From the NCBI RefSeq assembly GCF_932276165.1, contig NC_064012.1, positions 10,857,501 through 10,921,500 on the forward strand: a stretch of DNA of 64,000 nucleotides. The letters are read 5' to 3'. Under the pieces are notes generated by a model that worked only from the letters and a program-made list of their open reading frames with translations, searched no databases and was not told the DNA's origin. Both the position numbers and the translations under genes were made by a program. Source of the DNA: Plutella xylostella. Its lineage: Eukaryota > Arthropoda > Insecta > Lepidoptera > Plutellidae. Shown here piece by piece: positions 44,050 to 59,000 of this stretch (positions are counted from its first letter, which is position 1; each line of letters opens with the position of its first letter).

Positions 44050-47000
44050 GTAACAATAACAATCCATGATTATATATGTATTATATAGTATCACCTTACA
44101 GCCGTTTCCAGCCTTATGTATTCATTACATGTACAGTTAATGAAAATCTAACAAGTACCTACAGAGTTTACTTAACGTATGAGGCACCTAATGAACATTT
44201 ATGAATGTATAATGAAAAACATAAATAAGTACTTTATAAATCTAGTACTAATTACAGTTCTAGTTCTAACTAAGCTAAGTTATACTCGTGAAACCACCAA
44301 CACCTTACCACATGTCTCAAGTTGACCTAATTCGACTTGACCTTTAAATGGATTGTGTTCGCTCAATTATTTACTCCGCTATTCCTTGAAAGTCGGAACT
44401 CCAAGTTTTATTTTTGTAACGTTTGACGTCTTTTACTCCACATCAGATTTCATTATTAATTCATTTGATAGGGGACAAGTTTGTTTGTGCCCTTATATTT
44501 ACGGAAATAAATTCATTTACACATTACGATAGCCAGTAATCTTAAGTTCTTGTAAGCTTTAATAGCCTATCTGGTATAGATTTGACCCTATAATAAGTTA
44601 CCGTTAGAACTATATAGTGTTCTATACAAAGATATGTTTTGAAGAGTAAATATCGTTTTATTTGCTAATCTCCTGGTGAAGAATTAGTGACATGACGCTA
44701 CAATTCCTTTTGCAGTCACACCTCAACATCGACCCATTCGGGCAGCCACTCCAGCGGAAGCAGTGGTTATGGCGGCAAACCATCCACTTCCGGAAGCAAG
44801 TAAGTGTATTTAATACTTTTTTTTAGGAACTGACTTTTTAATCTTCGCTTCGTCTTAAATGATTGACCGCGGGAACTGCGAGATTATTAGTTGTTTAGAT
44901 GTTAATCCGAAGCCTTAAAAGGTTATCCCACTGGAAATTTGGAGATGAAATGTAGCTTAGATGTTAATCCAGCTTCACAGCATACTATATGCCAAAAAAC
45001 TGAATAAAAGTATCCTTTGTACCCACCGACCAATAACGACCGAGCTTTCTAACGACATAGCTCTGGTAGTTATTCGTCGGTGGGTACATTCCGCCCCTCA
45101 TCCTTTGTCCAGCAGGTCTGTCACATCCATACTGACAAACTTTCACGTTTATAATATTAGTCGTATTTTCAAACAGGCCTTTTATCTTTTGCAAAGCAAT
45201 AACAAATTCTTCACCCGACAGCAACAGCAATAGCCTCGGGCAGCCACCAGAGAAGCGGTCCAAAGACAAAATTGAGAAGAAGAAGAAGCCGTCACAGCTG
45301 GAGACCATCATTGCCGAGGAGACCCTGAGGCCCACCGTCATCGAGTCCACCAAGATCAGTGAAGACCAGGAGCAGGTTAAGGAAAATGGTATGTTCAATT
45401 TCTTTCTTATTATTATTATCACAATATTTCAGCCATAGAACAACGCGGACTCGGGTGTACCCTCGGGAAGCGTCATAGCGATCTTTCTTGATACAAAAAA
45501 GTCTGCCAATTTTTGCGGGGGGAAATTTTACCGTTTACCATGATTATGTCTCATGGGTCATATCATTATGAGTTTTAATTCCCAGCAATAAGGGTTACGT
45601 GAAGTGACATTTAATAATGAACACAGTGTCTTCATTTTTCTTGCCAATGGATGTAACAATTATCGATAAGTGTTATCGATGAATTCGAGAACATGGGTTA
45701 GAAATACAAATTTCAAATTAATTAGGTATAGTTAAATTTAATTAGGAATGATTAATAAACGAAGTCACCCGCTTTTCGCTGTACATTTATACTCACGTGA
45801 TAGGTCGCGAGCCGTATCGCCGTTTTTGAATGAGTACAATGCACTGAAGTTGTCGAGTGAAGCAAGCTGAAGTGGGCAACCCGACGGTCAGATGCTTTCA
45901 AGCCGCCCGAAGGCCTCTGACTAGGCTTAACGACTGCTGCCGAAGCAGCAACTGGGACCCACGGCTTAACGTACCGTCCGAAGCACGGAAGCGTCCAGAA
46001 AAGAACCATTTGAAATGGCAATGGCTGACCGTGTCAGTTGTTGCTTAACCTCAGTGATCAGTTACGATTACTGAAGCCAATTCGACTACGGACGCTTCCC
46101 AACTATGACCTTTTTTGTCGATTAATACATATCTACATACCGGTACATCACTATTGCATTTTTTTGACATTGGTTGCTAGGAAACAGCTAATAACAATAA
46201 ACCATGACCAAATCTGTGATCAACTCTGGAATCCGAATATTATATGAATTGAAGCTGTCATTTTAGTATGTAAACAAATCATTTTCTATGAAACGAACGC
46301 TTTGCCAACTAGATTGAGTCTAGTGAAAATTGAGACTGCAACTAGTTTTTATAAATCGGTGGGCCTTTCTGGCCTACCACCCCGCCAGAGGGGAACGTCT
46401 GCCTATTTCGTCTCCAGACCATTCATACTCAATGATTTCAGCTCACGATGTTCCCGTACCGGGTTTGTCTGCACCGGCAGCCCAGTTAACCGTAGGCGTA
46501 TTGCTGAATCTCGTAAATTTCAATGACAAAATACTTATTTCGTCGCAGTCGTAGAACAGTGACGGATCTGATTTTTTTCGATTTTCGGATTATTGCAGAT
46601 TCTTCTTTAAAATTTCATTATTTACCTATACAACAAAAGTTTTTTTTTTAATCTTTTATAATAAGCGAAATACAGAGTCGAAAACTGACGGTTTTGATTT
46701 TTTCGCGTAGAACATGGGCGCTTGTGCCGTCCCGTCGATGTTCCGCGGTGACCCTCGCCCCCCGCGACCCGCTCCCGCGCGACGGTTTGTTTGTTCTGTC
46801 AGTGTTCTCTGTAGGAGCACATGGAACACGTAATGAGTACTTAGAATGTTTTTTTGCTATAATTATTATTTAAAAAGTTTTGTTTTCCATGTAAATATTT
46901 TTTTAATACTTCTCCCATAGAACAAAGATGGTCTCTTAAATCCGTCGTTATTCTTGGAACTTTATTTAAAAAAATAAAAGCCCTAGTTTTCGCTAAAATC

Positions 47001-50000
47001 ATTGAGAAGTTAGTTATAATTAGGTACGGTGTATTAAAAAAACAATATTGTTAGTTTGTTAAATTTAGTGACGGTATTTCAAATGCGACTATGTTCTTTG
47101 TCCTAACTATTGGTGTTTTGTATATACCGTCATTGTTTTATGGATAAGTGGTAGACGTGTGTAGATAACCGTCGTTATTCTTTGGAATTATTTTAGGATA
47201 CGTCGTTGTTCTTTCCTAATATTACGTATTTTCAATGGAAAATAAATAAATTTATGATTTTTCAGTATATTTTTGCTAATTTATTATGTTTTAAAAACTA
47301 TGTGCTAAAAAACAATGTAAAATTATGTACTTAAGTACTTTTTTTGTTCATCAACTCTACTGCCAGAGGCAGGTGACGATGGGAGCACGGTACCATGCGG
47401 GTAGGTTTGGAATTATGTTTTTCCAGCCATTAGCATGAGTTACCAAACATACAAACCAAGTCAGCCGCAGAATCCACATCAAACAAAAATTTCTGTATTA
47501 ACAGTTACCTCAATAGTAAACAGTTACATCAACTGCAAAGGGAAAGTCCTAGCATCAACCGAATGCTGGTGATTGTCAAACAGCTGAGGATAATGACCAT
47601 CGCGAAGCAGTTTGAGAGGATCCTTACATGGCTACGGATAAGATGACAGCAATTTCCTTCATTGACTGACCACAATCAGTAAATTCTCTACTTCTAGGGG
47701 TGAATGGCATCGCGGGGGAGTCAACGTGATCGGACAGCAGTGAATTTACTGTTTGCGGGCAGTAAATAATTAAGGAAATTGGTATCATCTTATCTGTAGC
47801 TATGTAAGGATCATCTTGAACTGCTTGGGGATGATAATTTTCCTCAGCTGTTTCACAATCACCAGCACTCGATTCATACTGGGGCTTTTCCTCTTAAAAA
47901 TAGGTGAGCCCACTTTATTCACGTATTAATTTCAGGAAAAATTCCCCGTAAATTCTGTAATTCTCACATTATACTTACTTCTCCATAAAAAGGGTGAGAA
48001 ATCCGACCTCGGAAACTATAGACCTGTTAGCTTGACATCACACATGTATAAATAATTCACAATCGCATCCGTCCTCTGCTGAACTAACATCAACCACCAC
48101 AACAAGCCGGTTTCCGACCTAGTTATTCCACCGCGAACCCTCTATACATGCTCAATCAGATTATTGAAAAGTTCATAGAGCTTAACACACCACTTTACCA
48201 TGTATTTATTGACTATACAAAAGGTTTCGACAGTATCTACCATCAAGCAATACTTTCCGCCCTTAACACCACAAAATTCATCCAACCTACATCGAACTCG
48301 TTGGTACTATCTACATAAACAGCTCAGCCAACGTGAAATTGGAAAAACCTGGTACTGGTCCAACGTTTCCGATTGAAAAGGGTGTCATACAAGGCGACCC
48401 TCGCTGTACACGCTTTACAATTTTCCTCAAAGAAGTCTTCAAGAAGTTGACACAGTCCTGGGAGGACAAGGACATCAATTTCGGAAGTAAAAAATAGTCA
48501 AACCTCGGTTTTGCGGACGATATTGCCCTATTCTCCCACTCAACGCCCGAGCTTCAACAAATGTTGCGAGAGCTATCCACGGCAAGCCTTGAAGTTGGAC
48601 TAAAGGTGAACCGTTCGAAGACATGACCAACAGCACGAAACGTAGGGTTGAGGTAGATAGGCAGGAAATACAATATGTCAATGAGTAATTTATTTGGGTG
48701 AGATAGCGTCCTTCGTCGTGGGTGCTAAGACCGCCAAACTGAAGTGAGTAGTATGTCGTATGCAGCCGGATAGGTAGGGTAAAAATGCTACCAAATGGGT
48801 AGCCGATAACGGCCGCCGGCACAGGGGCAGACCCAGAAGAAGATAATGGGATGACCTAGACGTGTTTAGTAGGAACTGGAATGAAGAGGCCATGAACAGG
48901 GATAGCTGGAAGACCCAGGAAGAGACCTTTGCCCAGCAAAGGGTCACAAATGTCACAATTGAGTTGGGAAACTCCGTCACATATTCTCCTCGGCCAACCC
49001 TGATCAGAGAAGAAGACTTTTATAATTAGAGCCTGAAGACAAAAGTCTTCTTAAACCAGTGCATCTTGCTAGTGATGACGTATGGGGCAGATAGGTGGGC
49101 ACTGACGGTAGTACTGGTCCACCGATTTAAAGTCGCCCAGCGTGCTATGCTTGGGGTTTCTCTGCTGGATCGTATCAGAAATGAGGGTATCCGACAGAGG
49201 ACTAAGGTTACCGACATAGCTGTCAAAATGTGCAAGCTGATGTGGCAGTGGGCTGGCTATATCTGCCAAAGAACCGATAACCGTTGGGGTCGACGAATTC
49301 TCGAGTCACAAATAAGGACAACCGTAGGCTGGTAGCCAGTAGTGGCTGGATGAGGAAGCCCGAGGACCGAGTGTTGTGGAGCTCCTTGGGAGAGGCCTAT
49401 GTTTAGCATTGGATGATTATTGACTGATGCTTGGACACAATGGGGTCTTCAAAAAACATTTTATAAAATAATTGTATTTTGTAAAAAAAATAGGACTTAA
49501 ACAAAAAATAATATAGCGCAATCAGCACCCTCCTAAATAGGTTATTTAAAGATCCGTCTTTGAATTTTTCCATATATTCCCTAAAACAACGACGAAAAGT
49601 ATAATACGCCATTAGATACGCAATAAAAGTCCGTAAAAAAACGACGTATCATATAATGCGATATAGTAGGATACATAGAACAATGAACTATCTGATTTTT
49701 CGGGAAACCTAGACTTATTACAGACTAATTATACAGGCTATATTGCAAAAGTCAATTCGTATAATAATGTGACCAAATTTCAAATGAATTGCTTCAGCCG
49801 TTTTCATTTTATCGAACAAAACGTTGTTTAAAAACTTTAACTGGCTCTCCTGTAAAGTTGCTGTTTTGCAGATCCGTCATTGTTCTACGACTGCGACGAT
49901 TTATTTATTATGAAAAGGTCATTGTGCTTACGAAGATTTTCTTAAAGACGCAGGTAATGATGAGGATATTTAAAATAGAACCAGGTGGCCAGTACAGAGC

Positions 50001-53000
50001 AGCATTACATTGCTGTGTACCTAACTAGTCCGTTGCAAGGTTAGGCCGTGTTGCATTTCAGACATAACTTTGAGGTGTTATGTTATGGTAGCGTTATAGT
50101 CCCAATTCAAGCGATAAATGTATGGTGGATGAGAGCCTATTGTCATACATACAATACATAAATAAACCATGGATGGGTTGACCTATTGTAATTAAAGCTT
50201 CACATCGTAGCAATATTTTGCCCGTTTGCCACCTTAAATTAGCGTACTTCAAAAACAAAAAGTTCGTCGAGCTTTAAGTACGCGTACTTACTTGTACGTC
50301 TATCTAGCCCTTTGTTAAGGGCCCGTACAGGGTGACGTGCCGCGCCAATTTTGGGTTTTCAATGCTCTTCACACAGCACACGCAGTGACACGCACACATG
50401 TAAGTTTGCACAGTGGGTCGATAAACTTTTACTCGCTAACTTTATTGACAATTATGTTCAAGTACATTTTGGGTGATTTTAGGGTAAGTAAGTATAATTC
50501 TTACTTACACTGGTAGGCACCAGGAAAGAGTAGAAATTAATAGGGGTGCCACTTTACTCTATACTCGGAACCCGATTAGCTTTCTCAAACAAATGTGGTA
50601 TTTACTTGTAGAAAGGTAACTACAAGTATTAAAGTGTAGATAATAAGTTTCGGGCATCCTCCAGCCAACTGAACCCCGACGACAAAGCAAAGTAAATACA
50701 TAGTGTCGCAAAAGGGCTATACTAAGCCAAAAGGGGATGACTCAAGGGGTCATTCTGAACAACTTTTGTTCTACGAGATTTGCAAATTCGCGAAAAAAAA
50801 TATTCGTTTTCCATGGTAAAAAGTCACATGTCCAACAAAGTTTCTATGAAAAAGGTTTTTTTTTGTTAATTTCCAAAACTCGTAGAGCCAAAGTTCAGAA
50901 TGACCCCCTGTCTTACTCCTTTTTACCCGACTGCCGAAGGAGGAGGGTAATGTTTTTTGATTGTATGTATGTATATATGTATGTTTGTCTGTTTCTTTGT
51001 TCCCTCCTGTAGCCTAAACGGCTTGATAGATTTTGATGTATGAGGTATTGTTAGAAGCGTATTGATGGCGCGATGGCTATAGGCTATGTGACGTTCCATT
51101 AAAATGTACATAGCGCCCTCTTGAGGACATAACGTGATGATCGAAAAAATAATAATTCAACTTTGCCGTGTAAGGTATCAAATGAAAGGACTTGATTTTC
51201 ACATTACAAAAATATGCATATTGAGGGTATTTAAATAACAACACCAAAATTATTGAAATAAAAAATGATCATGAACTACCTACCGACGTAAAATTTCATA
51301 AAATAAAAACAACTAAAAAGTTACAAATAAAAAAATACAATTATAAAAAACTAAAAACCTGACTGTACGCTAAAAACATGAAAACGAGTCCCAATGTTAA
51401 TGGAAAGTATCGCAGGCGGGGACCAACTTGACCGCCACTCAAGGCCGTTTTCTAAGTAACATTCAGCTAAATGGTGAACCCTCTGCTGGTATAATTTGTT
51501 TATATACCGCTTTTTCAATACCTGTAAGTACATTTTTTGGCAGCATAATATTTTTACTTAATTTTAGGGTTTCGAACGTCAAAAGAAAAAAAGCAACCGT
51601 TATAGGATCTCTTTGTTGTCCGTCTGTCTGACTGACTGTCTGTCACCGCCCTTTTTCTCAGAAACGGGTAAAGATATTGTTGGATAAATATATTTAATAA
51701 AATAAATATTATATAGGTTTTTGCTCACGTGAAGGTTCAAGGTCCAAAGCTCGGCGTGGAGGGCCCTCCCGATGCTTGAGTAATCCGTTTTAATCTTGAG
51801 GTTCTCACACACAAAATCACATGTCCACTTATAATCGTATACACAAATATAATGCCTAATAGCAGCTGGTAATATTTAACCGAAAATACAAATATTGCGA
51901 ATATCGAGACCGCGCCGAAATACAAGAGCAACCCGACGAGAGGCTGCCAACGACTGAGTAGACTGTCAAAAATAAAAGAACCTACCCACATACAAATATA
52001 AGAACCTACCCACATACAATTATTAAAGTGTTCGTCGGTACCGAACAGATATCAAGCTTATATTTCGCATAGATGGGGAGTACCCCAAAAAAAATATTAT
52101 GGTACTCCCTGTCCCACACAAGTAAATTGGGGCTTATATTTTTTCCAGTTATTTTGATGTACGTATCCTTTTTTTTTCTTTGTTGTTTCTTTTCTTTAAA
52201 TCTGTATTTTTTTTGTTGTTGCTGTCTATGTGTCGAAAAAATGTATCTTTATCTTCAAATCACGCCATCTATCGTTTGTTTTTTTTGTGGCTACGGTCTA
52301 TAGAAGAAATTCCGTCATTGACAATTTTACGTTACGAATTTATTTTTATTTATTTTATTTTTATTTTTACATTTTCGTGGAGAATCAACAGCATTTTGTT
52401 AATAAATAATTATTACTTATGAACACATAACAACTTGATGCCATTAACAGAATGAACTTAGTAAACCCAGTAAACCTAACACATCCAGAGGAAAAACAAA
52501 ATCTCTTTCTCTCTCTCTGAAAAACATACTTAATAGCCCAAACTCGATGCTTTTAGCTATTAACATCTTTGAAATAAAATTGAGCCACCACCGTGTTACT
52601 GCCCTCATCAGATCCTCACGAGACCATACCTCAACCAGCACCAAGAGACTGTATTTTTGATCCCTAACCTAATGTTCGTGCGTATTGTCATCACTTAGAT
52701 CCATTCGCTATATTCCTGCTCCTCATCAGACCTTTACGAGACTGTAATATCACGAGAATATTGCACACTATCTAATTTAATTTAATGTATTGAATATACT
52801 GGAAGAATTATGCTTCCTCAATTTCAAATCAAATTATGTTGGTGTCATAAAAGTTGAAAAAGTGCAATGACAACCAATGTGCAGTGATTTTGTATCTGTA
52901 CACGATAAGATCGCGAGCTGTCAGTGCTGCCTAAACCGACGTGACCCTTCTTTGGAGGCCAGCGGCCAACTGAGTCAAACGTCACTTGTGTTTATGATTT

Positions 53001-56000
53001 TATAACACAGAAAGCCGCCATAGATATTTGTATGAAGATTTGAGGGAAAAAAATTGCTCAAGTTTGGGATTAATTTACACAAAATTAGTGTGTGTTTATT
53101 AAAAAACAAGGTATTTAGCGCCTAGTCCAAGCCTTTAACTTTATAATATGATAAAAATCATATGAAAATTCTTTATAATTACGACACAGTTGTTACAATA
53201 CGGGAGTGTGATTGACTGGTTTTTCTTGATATTCTGAAATTAATTTATAGTTATCCATAATCATTTACTTAAATTCGAATGATTCAGCACCTAGCTAGAC
53301 TCTTCAACTACCTGTGTGATTTTTTTCAAGGCTGTAGAGCATCATTTACTACATAATTCTATGACAATGCCAACCCTCGATTCCCTATTGCAGACCCTGC
53401 AATACATCTTGGCCATTGTTTCCAGATGCTGAACAACAGCCGCCGCCTCCGGCAGAATCGCCGAAGGTGGAAAATATGGAGATTGCGATCGCCAAAACCA
53501 CCGTTGATCAAGACAAGATTATTGATAATTTTGTGAGTGTCCACTTCGTATTATTTCATGTTACATGATTATAGATATTTTTTTTCGGGAAACCAATTAC
53601 CGGCTATACAACTTTGGAGGCGTGTGCTGTATATAAATTATTAAAATATGGAACTGATTTCGTGTAATACCATATTCATCAGTTCTATTGAGGATACTTT
53701 TACTGCATCTCTATACATATCTGTAGTCTGGATACGGCGCACAGACCACATTATTTCTCGAAGAGCTTCGTCGATGCTTTAAATCCTTTCCTATGTGATA
53801 TTACATTAGCTTTAGTTTTAAGTAGTGCCTTCTTCGTAGTTATATCAATGTTTATTAATTTGTTATTATTTTTACCCAGGCATTGGTGCGTTCGCTTGCT
53901 GACTCGCTGCCTTCCACTTCATCCGCCAATGGCATTGTGAGTATTCCTATGGGTTCGTCTTACACCAACGTCGTGTTGTTATCTAGTATGGTGGTAACGT
54001 TGGCCCTTATAGCGTTACACTAAATGTATCAAATTACCGATGTATTGGTTTGAATGTTAGAAATATCTGTTTATAAAGAATTCTTGGTCTTGATGGGATA
54101 TTTTATTCCTAAAATTATATTATGAAGACTTTATATAGGTATCGTTTCCGTAGATATTCATTTAATTAGTAGCAAATATTTCATATAAATTTTCAAGTAA
54201 TTATCTCAGAAGGGCTAAGTGTGTGATTTGGTCGATACATAATTTAAACTATATTAATTTGCGGAGGGTCTTATATCAAATATGGCTACGATAGAAATCA
54301 TATTATAAAAAAAATATGTCGGAATGTTTCAGACCAAAAATTATACAATTTACTACTTATAGTAAAGATATCCCTAACATCTGACCTAGATCACGCGTTA
54401 AATTATGTACTTGAATAACCTACTCCCCAATTTCATTACGCAACTAAACGGGGTGGTTCTAGTAAACGTATTATAGCTACGTACTTCACACTTGCCTTGT
54501 ATAGGCAGTCGACAGGTGACCTATTGCAATGTAACCAGCGTTGCCTTATAATCCAGTTATGCAATATTTTACTATTGTTGCGATTGGAACTTTAAGGGAA
54601 AAAGAAAACGATGAAATTATACCGAGCTTGTGTGCTTTAACATTGAAAGTACTTACTCGTATGTTTATCAAACTGAAATTAGGTATAAGAAAAATTGCTA
54701 TTTTTTTTTAGACTGAATCTCAAAATTACGAGAATTAAATAAAGCACTCAATACAAAACCTGTAAAACTAGGAAGCCAAAATGGTTCCCGCAACTAATTT
54801 TTTTCTTTCCATAGCCGACGACTGAATGGTCACGCTTTCAGCTACGTCGGCCCAACGTGATCGCGGACGCGTACGAATGAAAATGAACTTTGTTTCTTTC
54901 CCCGCAGAGTGGCTTCTCGTGCGTACTGTCCATACACGATGGGGTGGTTATGTATACGTCGCCGGCTATCATTACTACGCTTGGATTTCCGAAGGATATG
55001 TGGATCGGCAGATCTTTCATAGACTTCCTGCATCCTAAGGTTAGATAATGGTTATAATTTATGCAATAAATAAATAAATAAATAATAAATAAATTATCTT
55101 TATTTCAATCTTGCAATAGGTACAACTATATAACTTTACTGATAAATTGATATTCCTGTGTTTTAATTAGTGCAATAAGTGGCCTTATCGCTAAAAGCGT
55201 TCTGATCCAGGCAACATTCGCATGGTTTATTATTTGAGTTTGTTTTTCTTTTTTCTATACTGTACTATTTATGAATTGCATATTTCTTTTTTCTTGTTTA
55301 CAACATCAATAGGTAAAAATATAATTATTTTTCAGGATCGTAACGCCTTTGCATCCCAAATCATGAGCGGTCTTGGCGTCAACAAAGATACCAACCGTAT
55401 GTACACATCTTTACCGTTCTGTTAAATTTGCCGTAAGGAAATACTCTTAATGAAACCTTTGGAGGCTTCTTAGATTAAATAGATTAGATTAGATACTTGA
55501 TAATTAATTCTTAATACTTACGCCTTCATATAATTAATCGTCAGCGGACAAAGTCCATTCAGTCCTCCATCTAGTTCCTAATAAAATATATTTGACTGAA
55601 ACATACTTTACAGTCTTACATACTTATATATTTTTATCCACCCAGCCACGCAGCCAGTAAACAAACCCGTGCAAATCATCTTCACCCGCATTCGGACGTA
55701 CTGTGGCCTCACCAGCTGCTTCGGAGTCAAGAACAACAACGTCTCATTCATGCCCTTCAAGGTGCAACTCGCCTTCAAAGACATCACCAATGCTGAGGGA
55801 CAGAGCTTCTACCTCGTCATTCAGGCCACGCCCATCTCTTCGGCGTTTGCTCGTGAGTATTCTTTTGTTTTAAAAAAATATATTTTGAGCTATTGGTGGC
55901 CAGTGTGATGCGGAGAGAGCTATAATGAGACTATGGGAATGTGGATCTCAGATTGATGTGGACCACAGAGGTATAGGTTACACAACAACACGGTTTTAAT

Positions 56001-59000
56001 CCCTTGAGTTGAGGGCGAAAAAACATAAATATATTGTAACAGAGAAACTCTGTAAGGAGCATGACTAATTGTTACTTAATATTTATGAAAGGGTAGCAAT
56101 AAAACGAGTGACTGTAAATTACAGTTCTAAGTGTCAAAATTAATTAATTTGGGTTATAGAATTACTAAGTGAGCGACTGACTGCGAGTGACGAGAAATCA
56201 ACAGAACAGCAACTTACAAACATTAATTTGAGTTACTTAAAATACAAAATGAGCAGCTTCATAATATTTGAGCGACCTAATATTTGTTTGAGTGTCAACA
56301 TTACGTCCTGCATTTTTTTCAATATTTGGCAAATGTATTTTTTATACTGAGCGGCATTTTATGTTAAATGAAGTGTTAAGAATACAAAAACCACTTTGAA
56401 AAATACACTAATGAGCAGAGTATAATGAGCTCACATTTAAAAAATAAAAATAATATGAAATAACTATTTGAAGAAACACTATTCATTAGTTGAGAAATGT
56501 TATTATTGAAATATAAGAGTAATTAAATAAAACAGTGTACTCCGTATAAATATAAAGTAATATGCATGCATTTATTTCAATCAAATGAACAAAAAATAAA
56601 ATAAGACGCTTCAGTCAACTAAAAAAAACGTCTTATTCGCCCCCATTCGAATTTGCGCGCATTTAAAAATCTGTAGTTTTCATTAAAAAAGCGTATCCAA
56701 ATAAAAACATAAGCCCTCAAATAGAATATCAGTAACCAATAATCATTAATAAAGCAGCATACAAAACTTTGCTCAAAGTGTACTTTTTAGTAGTTCGCTA
56801 AGTATAACCTCACTTAGAAAAATCGAATCTATCTTAATATTGAAGTTGTCCTCTCTGTATTTCCAGTCGCTCACTTAGTAATTAAGTCGCTCAAATAAAA
56901 TTTTAATATCTGAAATGGATTTATTACAATCCACTTTTTGTAAGCTCGTTCTGGATTTTATTATAAATCAATATTCGTCGTCAGTTTAGTTAATTTGTCG
57001 CTTACTCAAATTCATACCGCTCAAGTTATTAAAACAGTATGTCATCATCAGTCGCAAAGTTTTTTTTTGTTCGCTCGTTTTATAATTCCCCTTTATGAAA
57101 TATTCATCTCATTTCATTATTACCTAATAATAATTGCATCGCACTTCTGATGTAATCACAAGAACTAACCTTTCATCAATGTGATCCGTACAACGTGACC
57201 TTTTAGGTACATGATCCTCTATTTCCTACTTATTTCATTTATGGTTTTTATATATTTTTTACGTAGTGTAGTAGCTTAAAGACTAATCTAAATAAGAATA
57301 AGTGTATCCTTTACAATACCAAAAAAAAGTATTTATAAAATTTAAATATATGTAGGTACTTACGTTAATATTATCATGATCAATAAACCCTTAATGAGCC
57401 CTAAATACTATAAATCGAAGCGTGACACAACACTAGTATGCGTCACTGGGGGGTTACTCTCCAACGAAAAACTAAGTTTCGGATCCCTGCTGCGCGAGCC
57501 ACGACTCTCTCTCGTTGTATTAAACGTGCCGATTGCACGCTCTCGTTCGTTAGTTTTTCGTCAGTGTAGAGTGACCCTCCCGTTCGTTCGCAGTAGCATT
57601 TCTCGGTAGTGGTCACGTGTTCGATCACGCTCCCGACCGTCAGGTTAGACCGTCAGGCGCACCGGATTCTAGAAAGATTATGGGCGTTTAATGGCGGATT
57701 TCCAATTCTTATTTGTGCCTGATTTTAACTTGTTAACAAATTTCCATACTTTTCACTAATTTATACAACGAGACGAGAACTATTAGTACATTTGCATTGT
57801 GTCTGTATTGTCTTGCAAAGTACCTACATACTTGTAAATACTTGAGGTTGTATTGTAATTTTGTAGGTCTACCTATCATAAACACCCTTGCTTGGTAGGA
57901 ATATAAGCTGTAACTTGAGTGGCAGCTACACAGCTGCACCCAGTTTTGGCTGGAGTAATCTTATTCTATAGTCGATAGAAGCATCACAAAATTAACTCTC
58001 CACCTATTTGTCTGTGTTTTTATTTAATAAAGGATATTTTGTCTATAGATATGAACCCTAAAGCCGATTTCCTAAAGTTAGTTCGCATAGTTGAGACAGT
58101 TTTTCGTACGTACAGTCAACTGCATAAGTAGCTATATACTTTTGTACCTTGTCAACCAGAAACCGCTTATCCATTAATTGAAATATTGACGGTTAGTCAG
58201 TTTGACAAGGTACAGAAATGTATAGCTACTTATGCAGCTGACCGTACATGTGCGTCCACCGCAAACTATGTATGAAAAACTGTCAAAACTTTGCGATCAA
58301 ACTTAGTTTAGCTCGTAGTGGACGCTCGGCTTAAGAATGCAAACCCTAACCCATACTTATCCTTTCAGACCCCAACGAGTACTTGAGCAAACCCACCCCG
58401 TTCCACACCCGCCATCTGGCGGTGGGGAAGATAAAATACATGGACCCAGACTCAGTCATGTACCTAGGATACCTGCCGCAAGACCTGATAGGGAAGGACA
58501 TCCTTCAGCTGTACCACCCTGAGGATTTGCCGTATTTGTACCAGCTGTATGAGACCCTTGTCAGGGACAAGTGCACTTTGAGGTCTCGGCCTTACAGGTA
58601 ATTTTATGGGTTCCTTTTTAATGGTTGGTATTGGATCTGCAATTTAGATGCGATATACTGATGTGATAAGGTAGAACATAGATAGGTAAGTTTGGAAATT
58701 ATGAAGAATCAGAGTTTGGAAATAGATGACTACAGTTTTTATCGGTACGATTATGGTTATAACCAACATTTCCTCAGTGAGGTGTCTTTCTCATATCATA
58801 TTTTTTCTAAAAAATTAAGGTTACGTGTTTGTTCTAAAACCGCCCTTATTGCCACCAGACTGCTGATCCAAAATGGCGAGTACGTGAGATTGGAGACGGA
58901 GTTCTCAAGTTTCATCAACCCCTGGTCTCGGAAACTGGAGTTTGTCACCGGGAAACATACTATCGTTGAGGTACGTCTGACAATTATTAATTTTTTCTTA

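Larger units (their letters stand above)
46541..49898. mobile_element. 3.36-kb TIR element with subterminal repeats
   Basis: The left end cgtcgcagtcgtagaacagt... (46541-46570) is matched in inverted orientation by 49869-49898 with one mismatch in 30, and attt flanks both sides. Short motifs like cgtcgttgttctt recur inside near both ends (46948, 47166, 47206; inverted at 49584, 49640, 49676). The centre contains an inverted repeat and reverse transcriptase remnants, so the unit is composite. Superfamily not identified. Confidence 0.72.

Noticed and set aside
44985..45422. 145-codon minus-strand ORF
   Set aside because: Runs through the hairpin and is antisense to per exon 3, whose frame matches PER.
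48475..48980. Minus-strand ORFs of 96-115 codons
   Set aside because: Antisense to the reverse transcriptase remnants.
58337..58522. Alternative frame over PAS-B exon
   Set aside because: The overlapping frame gives the conserved PAS-B sequence; this one is a shadow.
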